Source of the DNA: Nitzschia sp. pyKryTriq1
Taxonomy: Eukaryota > Bacillariophyta > Bacillariophyceae > Bacillariales > Bacillariaceae
NCBI GenBank assembly: GCA_956465555.1
Contig: OY101123.1
Span: 1,426,001-1,490,000, forward strand
Reading direction: 5' to 3'
DNA length: 64,000 bases
Positions 40,018 to 50,452 of the stretch are shown here, one piece after another. The notes beneath the pieces were generated by a model. That model worked only from the letters and a program-made list of their open reading frames with translations, searched no databases and was not told the origin of the DNA. Positions within the stretch are counted from its first letter, which is position 1. Every line of letters begins with the position of its first letter. The position numbers were made by a program, and so were the translations under genes.

Positions 40018-41017
40018 TTCCTTGAGGATGTAGATCAATTTGAATCAGCTGAGAGCTACAACACGAACGGTGGAGAGAGGCGGCTAAAATTTTACAAGCG
40101 CTTGGCAAAGACTGCTCAGCAACGCGATGATGCCACTGTGCTGGGACAGACAGCGGGCCGCTTGGCGGAGTCGTTGGTTCTTGAACAAGTACACAATTCG
40201 ACGGAATCGATGGACAAGGAGTCTATTCAGCTATACAGAGCAATTGTATATCAGTGGTACATATCTCGTCAAGAGATCGCTGATATTTTTTTGTCAACAT
40301 TTGGTAGACTACAGTACAAGTACGCTGCGAATTTTTTATCAACTCCCGTCGCTCGGTCGTCGTCGCAAGTCGTCGTCTTCGTTCGTTCGAGCATACTCGC
40401 ATTACTGTTTGTATTGGGGAATGACCCAATGATATTTACGATTAGGGCTTATACGAGATGAGGCGCGCGAAAAAAATGCCAGTAGCAAGACACATACAGT
40501 ACTATACATAATTGAAAATACTTATAGCCGACGGACTGGATGGCTGGCGGCCGAGACGTCATCATCAATTTTCTTTTATTTGCTAGCTGGGTGCGTGCAT
40601 GCGAGTACCGGTACGTTCACACTACATACCGGTACCGGTACAGTACAGTACGCGACAATCCACGTACAGTATGTACAGTACCAGGTACAGTAGGGCGCCA
40701 CAGTCTACTGAAAAGACGGTGACGTTCGTACTGCGGACGGTCGGTGAGCGAAGAAAAGTCAACAAAACACAAAACCGGGCACACGAATGCGGGTCGCGAT
40801 AATCGTAGAATCTGGTACAAAATGTACGAGGGAACGAGAAACAGCAGCAACGTTGACCGCGAAAATAATCAGTGTTTTCGTCGAGGAGAGCTACGGTAGC
40901 AGCGTGGAGCACACTTTTGTCCATCATCGATCATCGCTCGAGCAAGAGCGTCTTGTGCATTTATTTACTCTATTACTTCCATTTTCACTTTTTTAATATT
41001 GTAAAGATACGCTGAAG
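40018..41017. other. Intergenic region with GTAC cluster
   Basis: 1.0 kb. The overlapping plus frame (to 40461) has a plausible helical segment (KFYKRLAKTAQQRDDATVLG) but no recognised family. GTAC palindromes at 40605-40700 (TACCGGTACCGGTACAGTAC). The last 300 bp are presumably the promoter and 5' UTR of the gene at 41018. Confidence 0.45.
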
Positions 41018-41659
41018 ATGATTGAAGACTCTGAAATTGCTACTGTGCCAATCAGCTCCGATAGGAGTATTGCGAGTGTTGCCAGTTTTTCCTCCACAGC
41101 AACAGTAAAGGACTCGCAAGAAATCCGGTCTCGACTTTTGCATCGACTTGGAATCCACGATGTCTCCGGAGCGTTAGCGCAGCCAATGTCTGCTGCCCAG
41201 CATCGCCGAGTACGCATTCTTCGTGGAATGGGCGTCGGCCATACCACCTTTGCATCGCCACCCGATGGTTCTGCGATGCGCTCGCCGCTAGGTGGCGTTA
41301 TCCCCTCGAAGGAGCCATTGAAAGACCAAGCAACCATTCCCACGTCAGTGGAGCAGAAGCAAACACGGATCGCCTTTGTTGACGAGGTCGACGTTGTTCC
41401 CATCCCGACGCGGCATGAATACAGCGACAGAATAAAGTCTCGAATTTGGAGCAACCGATATGAGCTACAGGAGAACGCAGAGCGCAACGCCGTTGAATTC
41501 GCTGCGGAGGGTTGGAACTGGCGAAATGTTACTGAGGACGAAGGCATGTATATTTGCTCAGCGAGTGGGGAGCTTGTGCATCCTGCCTGGGTCGGGGACC
41601 TTCCTCGAGTGGATGAAAACGCCAAAAGGCTAGAACGCGGAGGCGCGGTCCACTCCTAG
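41018..41659 (+). CDS. Uncharacterised family A member 1 (IPTRHEYS / SGELVHP protein)
   Basis: A 213-residue protein from ATG 41018. It has two blocks shared with the genes at 43278 and 46431. Block 1 (residues ~35-46) is [14 protein letters not shown]. Block 2 (117-~190) is [64 protein letters not shown]. The region between is disordered. R117-I-A-F followed by VDVV fits the RVxF-PhiPhi arrangement used to dock on protein phosphatase 1; that function is my inference. No signal peptide, membrane segment or catalytic motif is visible. I know block 2 only from uncharacterised diatom proteins. Intronless. Confidence 0.8.
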   Translation: MIEDSEIATVPISSDRSIASVASFSSTATVKDSQEIRSRLLHRLGIHDVSGALAQPMSAAQHRRVRILRGMGVGHTTFASPPDGSAMRSPLGGVIPSKEPLKDQATIPTSVEQKQTRIAFVDEVDVVPIPTRHEYSDRIKSRIWSNRYELQENAERNAVEFAAEGWNWRNVTEDEGMYICSASGELVHPAWVGDLPRVDENAKRLERGGAVHS

Positions 41660-43277
41660 CAACGGCCAACATTATTATTTGTGTCACTTGTGCCATGTTT
41701 GAGTTTCGGGATCGGAAACGCTACTTGCCGATTGCTCGGGTTGTTTTGACGGAGGACTCTTATCCACACTTTATAATATCAATCACATTTTACAACGGAA
41801 GGGCCGAGACGTTGAGCGCTAGTTTGCCTCTAAACGGAGCCTGGATAGGGAGTAGTTACATCCTCTCGGTCTCTGAAGACGCGTCCACTGCTAATACACT
41901 ATTCGTACTGCAGCATTAGACAATTTATTGTAGTGTGCCACCGATTCACTGTGACAACGTGTGGGAGTAGGAAATAAGAAAGATGAATCATCTATCCTTA
42001 CGCGAGAATTTGCGAATGTCTCCTTGTAGTACTGGAGTAGCTTGTAGAGAACCATAAGGATAACGTTATTATGGGTCGCTATTACTTTTTAGCAGCAAAG
42101 TCCGTCGACTTGGGAAACAAGTTGGTTATAAAGCTGCTCGCTCTATCAATAGTTTAAGATCGTCTGACGACCCTTGACATGCCTCCTCTACTACTTCGTA
42201 GTAGAGATCTCACAACAACACAACAACAGTTTCAATTTCCTTCTCATCGTTCTTGATGATTTTCGAGATGAGCTATTTTAGTACGTACCGGTATGTACTC
42301 GTAGACCCAAGATTTCGTGCTGGGGAACTGTTCCCAGCGCTCTACTCGTATGATCTGGGTACCAGGTAGCAAAAACCAACCGCTTCAGGTACTGTAGACG
42401 ACTACCGCACAGTACCAGGTACTTACAGTCAGTACTGGTACTGTACCTGTATGTGGTTGTACACGAGTACCGCACCTGTACCACCGCCGTTACAGTGCAG
42501 GACATCCTCATGTTTGGTCAGAACTTGAGTACCAGGTACTGGTACAGTGCATACAAGTACCGAGCTCACAAACAGCAAACAGCTCGCAAGAACATCGACG
42601 CAACGAAGATGATTTGATATGCCTGACATATAAATGAGGACTGGCATCACCCAATCCACTGACGCACGTGTGTCAGCAGCTACATTTTACTTGGTAGACT
42701 GTACCGGTACTAGGTACCTGGTACCGATCGAGCGATAGAAGATGATGATTCGTACTGGTACAGTTAGTACCTGGTACCGTACCGGTACTGTACTGTACCG
42801 GTACGGTTCGTACCTGGTACAGTACAGTACTTGACGTGCATGTAGATTTGAGGAATTGATGCCGGTGCGGTGTGTCCCTCTATCACAACAACACAAGAGC
42901 ATTGCAGGGTATCCATGTAGGACACCGCATCGCCCAATGGCCAATGGGGGATGGGGGACGCCATCGGCGATCGGCGTCCATCGATCACACAAAGAAGTAC
43001 GAAGTACTTTACGTTTATGATCTAGGTCGATGATCCATCACTCACCGCTTACCTCATAATTTCAGCATCGCATAGCAAGCATATCCTTTCGATCCAAGCA
43101 AGGTTCAACTCCAAAGTCGAAGGAAGCAGTCAGGAGACACCACCATCCATCCAATAACAAATCATTTGATATCTCTCCAAGCATAGCTTCTTCAACCAAT
43201 TCTCGACTCCAATTTTCATTCCAACAGGTATATCACAGACAGTCAGTACAAGTCCTTGATGGAGAGATAATATTGCC
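41660..43277. other. 1.6-kb intergenic region with dense GTAC motifs
   Basis: No gene supported. The densest GTAC field of the window lies at 42280-42840 (GTACCAGGTACTGGTACAGTG, GTACCGTACCGGTACTGTAC and others). A 74-codon frame at 41695 is unconvincing. Confidence 0.55.
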
Positions 43278-43859
43278 ATGACTCGTCCTACATTCAAAGA
43301 GACAAACGAAGCAAGACAACGGTTATTGAATCGTTTGGGATATTTCAAAGATTCGCCTCTGCCAAGGGACGAAGTAAACAAAGGAGGGCAGTTTTCACCG
43401 CTCGAAAGAAGGTGCAGCACCGCATCGCTGGATAGTATTGGACGAACATTACTCCGTAGTGCCGTCCCCTTTCAACAAGAGCTTCATGACGACACGACCA
43501 CTTCAAAAGTTGAAAGCCTTTCGCCGAGATCGGCAAGAGTACAGTTCAATCACGTGGTTTCCGGAGTTGAAATCCCATCGAGACATCAGTACTCCAGCCG
43601 AATTAAGAGAACGATGTGGGCTGATAGAGCCGAGATCAGCGCGATGGTTGAACGAAACAGCATTGAATTTGAATCAGAGGGCTTTGATTGGGAAAATGTA
43701 GTTCTTGATCAAGATATGTATGTCAACGAAGTGAGTGGGGAGCTCGTTCATCCTTGTCACTACGATGTCAAAGGTCATCACGACATCGATGATGATGATC
43801 AAGATGGAGCGGGCGACCACTACTTCCCACCATTGCGACGCCATAACTCTGTTTCATGA
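43278..43859 (+). CDS. Uncharacterised family A member 2
   Basis: A 193-residue intronless protein from ATG 43278. Block 1 is EARQRLLNRLGYFKD near the N-terminus (~residues 11-25). Block 2 starts at R87-V-Q-F-NHVVSGV and continues IPSRHQYSSRIKRTMW, VERNSIEFESEGFDWENV, DQDMYVNEVSGELVHPCHY. An acidic Asp-rich tail follows. It is the most diverged of the three paralogs (IPSRHQYS for [13 protein letters not shown] for EGWDW), yet keeps every landmark including the RVxF-like start. Function unknown. Confidence 0.8.
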   Translation: MTRPTFKETNEARQRLLNRLGYFKDSPLPRDEVNKGGQFSPLERRCSTASLDSIGRTLLRSAVPFQQELHDDTTTSKVESLSPRSARVQFNHVVSGVEIPSRHQYSSRIKRTMWADRAEISAMVERNSIEFESEGFDWENVVLDQDMYVNEVSGELVHPCHYDVKGHHDIDDDDQDGAGDHYFPPLRRHNSVS

Positions 43860-44274
43860 ATGAATCGCTACCAACTTCAGTACTATACCAGAGTGCACCA
43901 ATTTTGATCAACACCCGCAGCATTACGCTCACTATTACGTCGTGTACAATGAACCCAAGCTTATCCATTCTAATCACACTCCAGAGTCTATCGTACCACA
44001 TACATAAGCTTCTAATCATCATACTTTACTGAACTCACGATTAGTGCTGGTTGCTAGTAGGAGTAGACGGCATTGTCGGACTATGCACTGTCTGTACTAT
44101 CATGCTCCCAACATCATAAAACTGTGAGCTGGCAACTTATCCTTGATCTCAGGTCATCTATTCGTAATCGTTGCATGAATCCGTTGTGTCAGATGATACA
44201 ATGAAAAAACTCAGCCAGATGTAACTCGCCTGCTGACAACTATGATTTGACCAATTGTATCTGCTAGAGAGTGA
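43860..44274. other. Intergenic region
   Basis: 415 bp between convergent stops; no gene, repeat or RNA recognised. Confidence 0.45.
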
Positions 44275-45432
44275 TTATCCCTCCTGACCAAAGCGATAAA
44301 TAAGGACTTTGAGACCACGTTCGATATCATCGCATGCAAAAGATGAAGGGTTATCCAATCGCTCCACGAGGGTCAAGACCGGAGCTTCCATCGCGACCAA
44401 ATCCTGAAGCCATCGAGAATCCAATTCAGGGGCGTTCAAGCATAGCATAACAAATCCTCCATCAACCAGAAGGTCTGGTAAACGACGGATGATCTTGCCG
44501 TAATCCTTCTTGGCCACAAAGCTGTTCTTTTGGAAACTCGGCGGGTCCGCTACAATGATATCATATGGACCGAGTTTACGTATCTTGCCCCACGACTTGA
44601 AAATATCATGAGCCAGAAAACGAGCACCGCCTTTCCTCAGTTCATTCAATTCATGGTTGCGCTGTCCGGTCTTCAGCACTCCGTTTACCATGTCCATGTT
44701 GACGACAGAGTCTGCACCACCACAAAGTGCCGCCACGGAAAACCCACAAGTGTACGAAAACAAGTTCAAGATGTTCTTATCTTTTGCTCGTTGTCGGACC
44801 CAATCGCGACCATTGGCCATATCAAGAAATATCCCATGATTCTTGGCTCGGTCCAATCGGACCAAGAATTTCATGCCGTTCTCGGACACGACATGGGGAT
44901 CGGGGATGGCTCCAGCCAACACAGAAGTCGTTGCATTTGTAGGAGATCGAAATTGGTAGACAAAATTCAACGGGTCGGAAGTCGTATCTGATTCCAGACC
45001 CTGAGATGAAATGGCTTGTTGGATTGTTTGAAGATCCCCAGAGTCTATCTCTTGGTTGTAGCTTGTCAGTAACCAGACGGGGGGAAACCAATCCATGGTT
45101 ATATGTTCGCAGTCGGGAAACAATCCACCACGCCCATGAAATACACGTAATGCTTCTGATGGACCTAACTGCGACCTTTGGACATGCTGCAGTAATGGAA
45201 GCAAAGGGTGGTTGTCATTCGGAGCGAATGCGTCGCCTTCACTTTGACAATTTTCAACGGAAGAGTCTTCGTTGAGCGAAGCCCATGTTACCGCAACGAG
45301 GTTTCGTGAAGGACTTGGAAATAGCAAAACCGAGAACGACTCGATGGGCTGTATAACCCCCCACAGTAAGATTGTCAAAGCAAGCCACCAACGGCATTCT
45401 GAAGACCTACTCCAATCACATCCTTTCTTCAT
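44275..45432 (-). CDS. SAM-dependent methyltransferase, RlmI/RlmK-like, organelle-targeted
   Basis: A 385-residue protein from ATG 45432. Residues ~15-33 form a hydrophobic signal-like helix (WWLALTILLWGVIQPIES) followed by FSVLLFPSPSRN: a Phe right after a signal-type site, suggesting the diatom plastid presequence. The catalytic half contains KFLVRLDRAKNHGIFLDMAN, motif I ILNLFSYTCGFSVAALCGGA, VVNMDMVNGVLKTG, and motif IV DIIVADPPSFQKNSF, the signature of the YccW/RlmI-type class I methyltransferases that modify rRNA cytosine or guanine (m5C/m2G). A PUA domain, usual in RlmI, is not evident. rRNA methylation in the plastid is inferred. It sits on the opposite strand between family A members 2 and 3 and is probably unrelated to them. 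Confidence 0.82.
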   Translation of the reverse strand: MKKGCDWSRSSECRWWLALTILLWGVIQPIESFSVLLFPSPSRNLVAVTWASLNEDSSVENCQSEGDAFAPNDNHPLLPLLQHVQRSQLGPSEALRVFHGRGGLFPDCEHITMDWFPPVWLLTSYNQEIDSGDLQTIQQAISSQGLESDTTSDPLNFVYQFRSPTNATTSVLAGAIPDPHVVSENGMKFLVRLDRAKNHGIFLDMANGRDWVRQRAKDKNILNLFSYTCGFSVAALCGGADSVVNMDMVNGVLKTGQRNHELNELRKGGARFLAHDIFKSWGKIRKLGPYDIIVADPPSFQKNSFVAKKDYGKIIRRLPDLLVDGGFVMLCLNAPELDSRWLQDLVAMEAPVLTLVERLDNPSSFACDDIERGLKVLIYRFGQEG

Positions 45433-46430
45433 CGCGGCCGCTTTCTCCAGAAATTATCTTCGTGATGTCTTCCCGCTTTCATCCGCCCAACATTGCGGAT
45501 CGGTCCCTGGTGTGAATGAACCCTCTGTGGAATAGTCTGATCTAAACGATGATGATGATGATGATGATGATGTAAACGCAGATGATTATCTTTGGATGTG
45601 TAGGTACCTACTAGTAGAGACTCTACCGGTAGTAGTACGAGTAGATGTGAGAGATGGATGGACGTGAAAGATGATTCAGAATTGTGATTATTTGTGATGC
45701 GAAAGATACCAGGTACCGGTACGAACGCCGCCCATGACGCACGCGCGCTGATGATGACGAGGCAGGGAGAACGAACCGGATGATGACGCGACACAGAAAG
45801 CGAACGCGTGTGGTGTGTCTGTGTTCGCCGGCGTTCGTTTATCTATTTAAGCCATTCTTGATGAGCATGACACCAATGTTCCTTGTTTTTATCAAAAACA
45901 ATGCCAACGGAAATGAATCGCTGTCAAAGAGCAAGAGTCAAGTTTTCACTCTGGCTGTTTGTTTTGCAAGGAATGGAATCTCATTCGCCAGCTTCTCCCA
46001 AAGACACATGATTTTATTTATAAAAGAGGTGAGAGGTCTTTATTTTAAAAACGTAACGACAACAACGCTTGGAACGTTTGCCCCGCCCCCGTCCACTTTG
46101 TACCGGTAGATCTGTCAGTAGACTTGTGCAGTACCTGTACCAGTGTTTTATGGTTCTCCATCTGGTCCACTCGTACGAACTCACCGTATTGTATGTACAC
46201 GGCGAAAGGCCCTTCGCTACCGGTACGTGTACTCTACCGATATGCCGAGAAGACAGCGCAGCCTTTTGCGTTTTCCCGGCATTGGCGCGAAAGCACGGCG
46301 AGTGCGATGAAAAGACATCACAAAAAAGGAAACCTCGTCTTCTTTCCTGTTCTGGTTCTCTATCGTCCCGGTCTTCGCACTTCCGATTGCTTTCCAAAGA
46401 ACCAAACTATCTTTACCATACTCTGAAACC
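45433..46430. other. 1.0-kb divergent intergenic region
   Basis: Has a (GAT)n run at about 45549-45573, CTACTAGTAGAG/ACCGGTAG motifs near 45608-45640, and GTACC motifs near 45710 and 46100-46145. No gene supported. Confidence 0.5.
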
Positions 46431-47138
46431 ATGGGAAAAGTTGTAGCATCACCGAGAAGTCAACCTCTCCCTCATGATCATGCTATCCGGTCCAAGCTGC
46501 TGAACAGTTTGGGCATTTACAAGACTCTTCCAGTCCGAAACGCTGGCGAGCGAAGAAAACACGTGATCCGTAGTGGCATCACGGCAGTAGCGACCTCGCA
46601 GTCATCGATGCACCATCGAAGAAATCATTCAGAGCCTTTTCGGTTGCCGCTGAACGATAATTACGACTCCTCTCTACCTACTACTTCCAACCAGCCTCTG
46701 GCCTTTTCGTCATCCTCCACTTCTGTTTGGGCGACATCGATATCACCACCTTCCTCCACCTCGTCGATTGAACCATCAAATGAACGAAGCATCCAATTCG
46801 AAAATGAAGTCACGGTAATGCCGATACCAACTCGCCACGAGTACTCCAATCGCATCAAGAAGTTTCTCTGGAGCGGATCAGAAGAAATCTCCGAGAATGT
46901 GGAACGAAATCGCGCTGAATTCGCCGCTGAAGGCTGGGACTGGCACAGCGTTCTTGAGGATGATGATATGTATGTCGATGCGCAATCCGGGGAACTCGTG
47001 CACCCTGTGTGGTTTGAAGAAGACTTCGACGACGAGGAGGAGGATGACGCAATGTTGTTAGATACCATGGCAGAGGATCTCCCCCCACTTATTCGAAGTC
47101 CCTCCTTTGCAACGAATCTCCAAGAGCTGAACGAATAA
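46431..47138 (+). CDS. Uncharacterised family A member 3
   Basis: A 235-residue intronless protein from ATG 46431. Block 1 is AIRSKLLNSLGIYKT (~residues 18-32). A Ser-rich linker with RRNHSEPF follows. Block 2 begins R119-S-I-Q-F-ENEVTVM and continues [54 protein letters not shown]. The C-terminus is very acidic (FDDEEEDDAM) and ends with a short Ser/Pro motif. The FENEVTVMP stretch closely resembles known F-x-x-x-V-x-V PP1 docking contexts. Same strand and similar size as the members at 41018 and 43278. Confidence 0.82.
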   Translation: MGKVVASPRSQPLPHDHAIRSKLLNSLGIYKTLPVRNAGERRKHVIRSGITAVATSQSSMHHRRNHSEPFRLPLNDNYDSSLPTTSNQPLAFSSSSTSVWATSISPPSSTSSIEPSNERSIQFENEVTVMPIPTRHEYSNRIKKFLWSGSEEISENVERNRAEFAAEGWDWHSVLEDDDMYVDAQSGELVHPVWFEEDFDDEEEDDAMLLDTMAEDLPPLIRSPSFATNLQELNE

Positions 47139-47460
47139 ATTGTGCTTAGTGCAAGAAAGCTCAAAGCTTTCCAGTATCGTTTTTGAATACATTGTTCTAT
47201 ACCAAGCTAGCGAACCGCACACGTGCCAAACAATTTGAGCATACTGTAATGTCTAAACGGAAATAGTAGCGGCTGCATCATATGATTTTTACTAAAAGTA
47301 CAAGCATCTAGACTAGGGTTCTACTGTATCTCTATACAACATGCTTATGAACCTTGTCAGTACATTGTATCGTCGTACTGAACAGCAAGGATGTTTCTAT
47401 TGTACTATCTCCGCATTTGAACGTGGCGTTGCAGTAGGCATATTGGCAAAAGCAGCGCCG
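47139..47460. other. Convergent intergenic region
   Basis: 322 bp; a short plus frame starting at 47341 overlaps the next gene antisense. Nothing recognised. Confidence 0.4.
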
Positions 47461-48066
47461 CTATTCGGCAGCCCACAGTGCTTGTTTCTCCTGAGTGTAC
47501 CCATCAGGATACAAGATGTCAACGATGCTCCTTGGAAGATCAAACTGCGAGATTGTAGTAGAGTGCGTTCCCTGGTCACCGTTGATGGAAGGCAGGTCTT
47601 CAAATAGTCGACCATTAATCATCAAATCATGACAGCGGAAGTCGGGAGCTACATTTCGTACGGGTGCCTTTCGAGTCGCCAGTATCTCCAATCGCAACGA
47701 ACCATCACGTGATGTCCATGAGTGGGAAAAGACCGCTGCCCCGGGTTTTCTGCCAAACCATACTTCCTCGCCATTCATTTCTACGAGTTGCTTTCCTGTC
47801 GTGTAGCTCCAAGTAAGACATACCGAATGAGTCTTCGTTACAGCTTCTGGCATCGTAGGAGTAATATTCTGCGATGGAGGTAACGCCAAGAAATCTCCTG
47901 CGGATCCAAGCAGATCTTCGGAGGGTGGCGGCGGTGGCGGCGGCGGTGGTGCCGCTCCTGTTTCAGTAGACTGAAAGGTCCAAGTGAACCGCTGCTTTGC
48001 CTGCTTTCGAAGCTTTCCAGCATCTTCTTCTACAAAGTCGACCTTGAATAGACTTTCCGAAACCAT
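47461..48066 (-). CDS. Hypothetical beta-rich protein, possibly FAIM1-like
   Basis: A 201-residue protein from ATG 48066. Residues ~35-50 hold a poly-proline run (nine Pro). Residues ~78-160 alternate strands in a pattern like the FAIM1 beta-sandwich: HSVCLTWSYTTGKQLVEMNG, EEVWFGRKPGAAVFSHSW, LRLEILATRKAP, then FRCHDLMINGRLFEDLP. The first half parallels the FAIM H-x-V-x-L-x-H-x-x-x-[ST]-GK-x-x-x-x-[DN]G motif, but similarity is weak and the call could be wrong. No targeting signal. Function unknown; FAIM1 in animals protects against stress and protein aggregation. Confidence 0.55.
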   Translation of the reverse strand: MVSESLFKVDFVEEDAGKLRKQAKQRFTWTFQSTETGAAPPPPPPPPPSEDLLGSAGDFLALPPSQNITPTMPEAVTKTHSVCLTWSYTTGKQLVEMNGEEVWFGRKPGAAVFSHSWTSRDGSLRLEILATRKAPVRNVAPDFRCHDLMINGRLFEDLPSINGDQGTHSTTISQFDLPRSIVDILYPDGYTQEKQALWAAE

Positions 48067-48767
48067 TGCTGCTCACTTTATTGTTGCAATGTTATCGTAT
48101 CAAACTGATAGTGGTCCAAGGGATACTTATTTCTGGATTGTACGAATCATCATATCATCTCAACTCTCAACTCTCAACGCCAATCTCTTCTTCAATCTTG
48201 CTTGTGGATGTTGGTTTCTTGCTCGCCACCTTCTCGTTGTTTTTACCGGTACTGACTGTACGTGAATCCCGTAAAGTAAACACGTCATTATTCATTCCTG
48301 ATCTCTAGAGCGCTTTTATTTTCATTGCTTGTGTACAGTATTTATTTTAAAAAAAAATACTCCTATTTTTCTTGCGTTGGGTTTCATTCCCGATCCCCGC
48401 ACGCCGCCACGAGGTGGGTCGACTAGATCGACTTGTCACATACATCGTTTGGTTTGGTCAGGGGTAAATACTGCAAGACGTACCCCTGGGTTTGGTTCTC
48501 CCAGTTACGTGTACGGTATCATAGAGAGGGCAGTTGGTACCTGGTCTTCCTCCAGAGGGGTGCGGGCGATGATGCCAGATGGGCGATTGTGATCGCGATG
48601 ATGACGATGATGATGATGGATGCATGATGAAGTCCACAACATAACAGCGGCCTCTCATGATGAGAAATGAGCATTGCATGTGCATTGCTGTCAGATTACA
48701 AGCCCCTTAACCATTGTCTCTGAAGGATCTTTGCATCATTTGTACCGGTATCTATTTAATCGACACC
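48067..48767. other. Divergent intergenic region
   Basis: 701 bp containing an ATG/GAT trinucleotide run near 48598-48620 and one TGTACCGGTATC motif near 48740. No gene supported. Confidence 0.45.
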
Positions 48768-49880
48768 ATGCATGGCAGAAAGAGAGCCGAGTACAAGGCG
48801 AAACTTGGCGACCCCAAAACCGCGGCGATTTTGTCAGCCAAAGCCGAACAATGGCACCAACTAGTCCAAGAACTCGCCAGGCGACGATCCGACAGCAATG
48901 ACGGACAAACTACTATGGCGTTGCTGGAAAAGGCTCTTTTGGTGAACCCAGATCCGCTGCATTTATGGAATCATCGGCGCGAGCGTATTTTACTGTTGGA
49001 CGTCAGCAAAGACGAGGGAGCCCCTACCTCCTCGTCGCCAGCAGCAGCAGCAGCAGCAGCTCTTCAGACCGACTTGACTTTGACGCAGGCAGCTTTGGAG
49101 AGAAATCCAAAAGCCTACGGAGCATGGATGCACCGAAAGTGGATATTGCAACATGTGAAAGCGTCATCGTCTGTTCTGCAAGCAGAATTAGCTTTGACGG
49201 CGCAGTTTCTCAAATTGGATGAACGCAACTTTCACTGCTGGAACCACCGGAGATTCGTCGTAGCATGTCTTGCAGCCGCTGAAGCAAATCAAGGAGACGA
49301 CTCGAAAACGGAATATGTTTATACGGGACAGTGGGCCGAGCCGGCAATGGGCATTCAACTAGTACCGCCTGCGACAAGTGTAGCGAGCCCTCCTCAGCCC
49401 ATCACAGATGAACTACTTCAGACAGAATGGGACTTTACAACCGGAAAAATCCAGGACAATTTCTCGAACTTTTCAGCCTTTTACTATCGAAGTCAGCTTT
49501 TACCAAGATACTTGCGAATCGCCGACGACACCCTTTCTGTTTGGCAGGAAGAACTTCAGTTGATTGAAAATGCCGTGTGCACAGAACCGGATGATCAGAC
49601 AGCATGGTGGTATCAAGCCCTCTTGTTTTCCTACGATGACACCTTGTTTCCGCTCGAAGCACTACGAGAGCGACTGTTGGAGCAAGGTGAACTCCTGCGG
49701 GAACTTCTGGAGGACTCGCCCAACAGCAAATGGGTCCTGCTTGGACTCCACCGCCTGCTAGAAAAACTGCAGATTGATTTTGAAGAACAAAGGCACATTC
49801 TACACAAGCTACAACAGGTGGACCCAGATCGATCTCAGCGCTATCAAGAACTACTGGATAGCATCGTGGACGTGGACTAG
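48768..49880 (+). CDS. RABGGTA: Rab geranylgeranyltransferase alpha subunit
   Basis: A 370-residue protein. The frame extends upstream to a TTG at 48714; ATG 48768 (MHGRKRAEYKAKLGDPKTAA) matches the conserved MHGR-x-K start of this family. PFTA repeats are clear: DPLHLWNHRRERIL (~64), AYGAWMHRKWIL (~119), NFHCWNHRRFVVA (~156), NFSAFYYRSQLL (~234) and DQTAWWYQALLF (~277). The repeat set and start fit RabGGTase alpha rather than protein farnesyltransferase alpha. With the beta subunit and Rab escort protein it transfers geranylgeranyl to C-terminal cysteines of Rab GTPases. The leucine-rich repeats and Ig-like domain of the mammalian protein are absent, as in yeast Bet4. Confidence 0.92.
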   Translation: MHGRKRAEYKAKLGDPKTAAILSAKAEQWHQLVQELARRRSDSNDGQTTMALLEKALLVNPDPLHLWNHRRERILLLDVSKDEGAPTSSSPAAAAAAALQTDLTLTQAALERNPKAYGAWMHRKWILQHVKASSSVLQAELALTAQFLKLDERNFHCWNHRRFVVACLAAAEANQGDDSKTEYVYTGQWAEPAMGIQLVPPATSVASPPQPITDELLQTEWDFTTGKIQDNFSNFSAFYYRSQLLPRYLRIADDTLSVWQEELQLIENAVCTEPDDQTAWWYQALLFSYDDTLFPLEALRERLLEQGELLRELLEDSPNSKWVLLGLHRLLEKLQIDFEEQRHILHKLQQVDPDRSQRYQELLDSIVDVD

Positions 49881-50452
49881 TACGTGTAGCCTGTTGTTTC
49901 TTGAAACTACTTTAGAATACTGGAGTGAGTCAGTCGGCATGAAAAGATTTCGTTCACAGACCGTCGTATAGCAGACTGTTCGTCTAGTTGCAAAACAATT
50001 TGAACTCGTTCTATGTACTGTTTTCGAAGTCTCGAATCTCTTACCAACAAATCCATCCGTGTACTTGCGACGACTCTAGTAGAGAGTAGCTATGGGTATG
50101 GATACAAGTAGTCTACTGGTATGTTGTACTCTTTCTACAGCCGACGGTCGTCCCTCTAGATAAAGACCAATCGGAGCAAAACAATATCTATCCGACCGGT
50201 CCGACCAAACATGAATTATGGCGAGAATAGAAGCTACTTGTATCGTTATACTGTACCGCTGGTAGTCTACCGGTACAGCAGCAAGGTACAGGTATTACGT
50301 AGCATTGGCGAAATTTCAAATTGGAACGCCCAATAAGAATAACGTCCACATGTGATGCTTTGTTTCCATTTTCCATCAATGTCCCATTATGGTGTCCGGT
50401 GTAACCAACACTACCACTGTCCGTTCTAACATTTCGATTTCTCTCTAGTACC
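49881..50452. other. Intergenic region
   Basis: 572 bp with CTCTAGTAGAGAG near 50076 and GTACAGCAGCAAGGTACAGG near 50272-50292. No gene supported. Confidence 0.45.

Noticed and set aside
39844-40461. 205-codon plus-strand frame
   Set aside because: Not listed as a gene because it overlaps a more protein-like minus frame (39790-40017) and its C-terminal half is hydrophobic noise; the segment KFYKRLAKTAQQRD keeps it from being excluded completely.
44275-45432. Methyltransferase as part of a family A gene cluster
   Set aside because: It is on the other strand, has a plastid-type leader and belongs to a general rRNA methyltransferase family; proximity alone is not evidence of a shared function.
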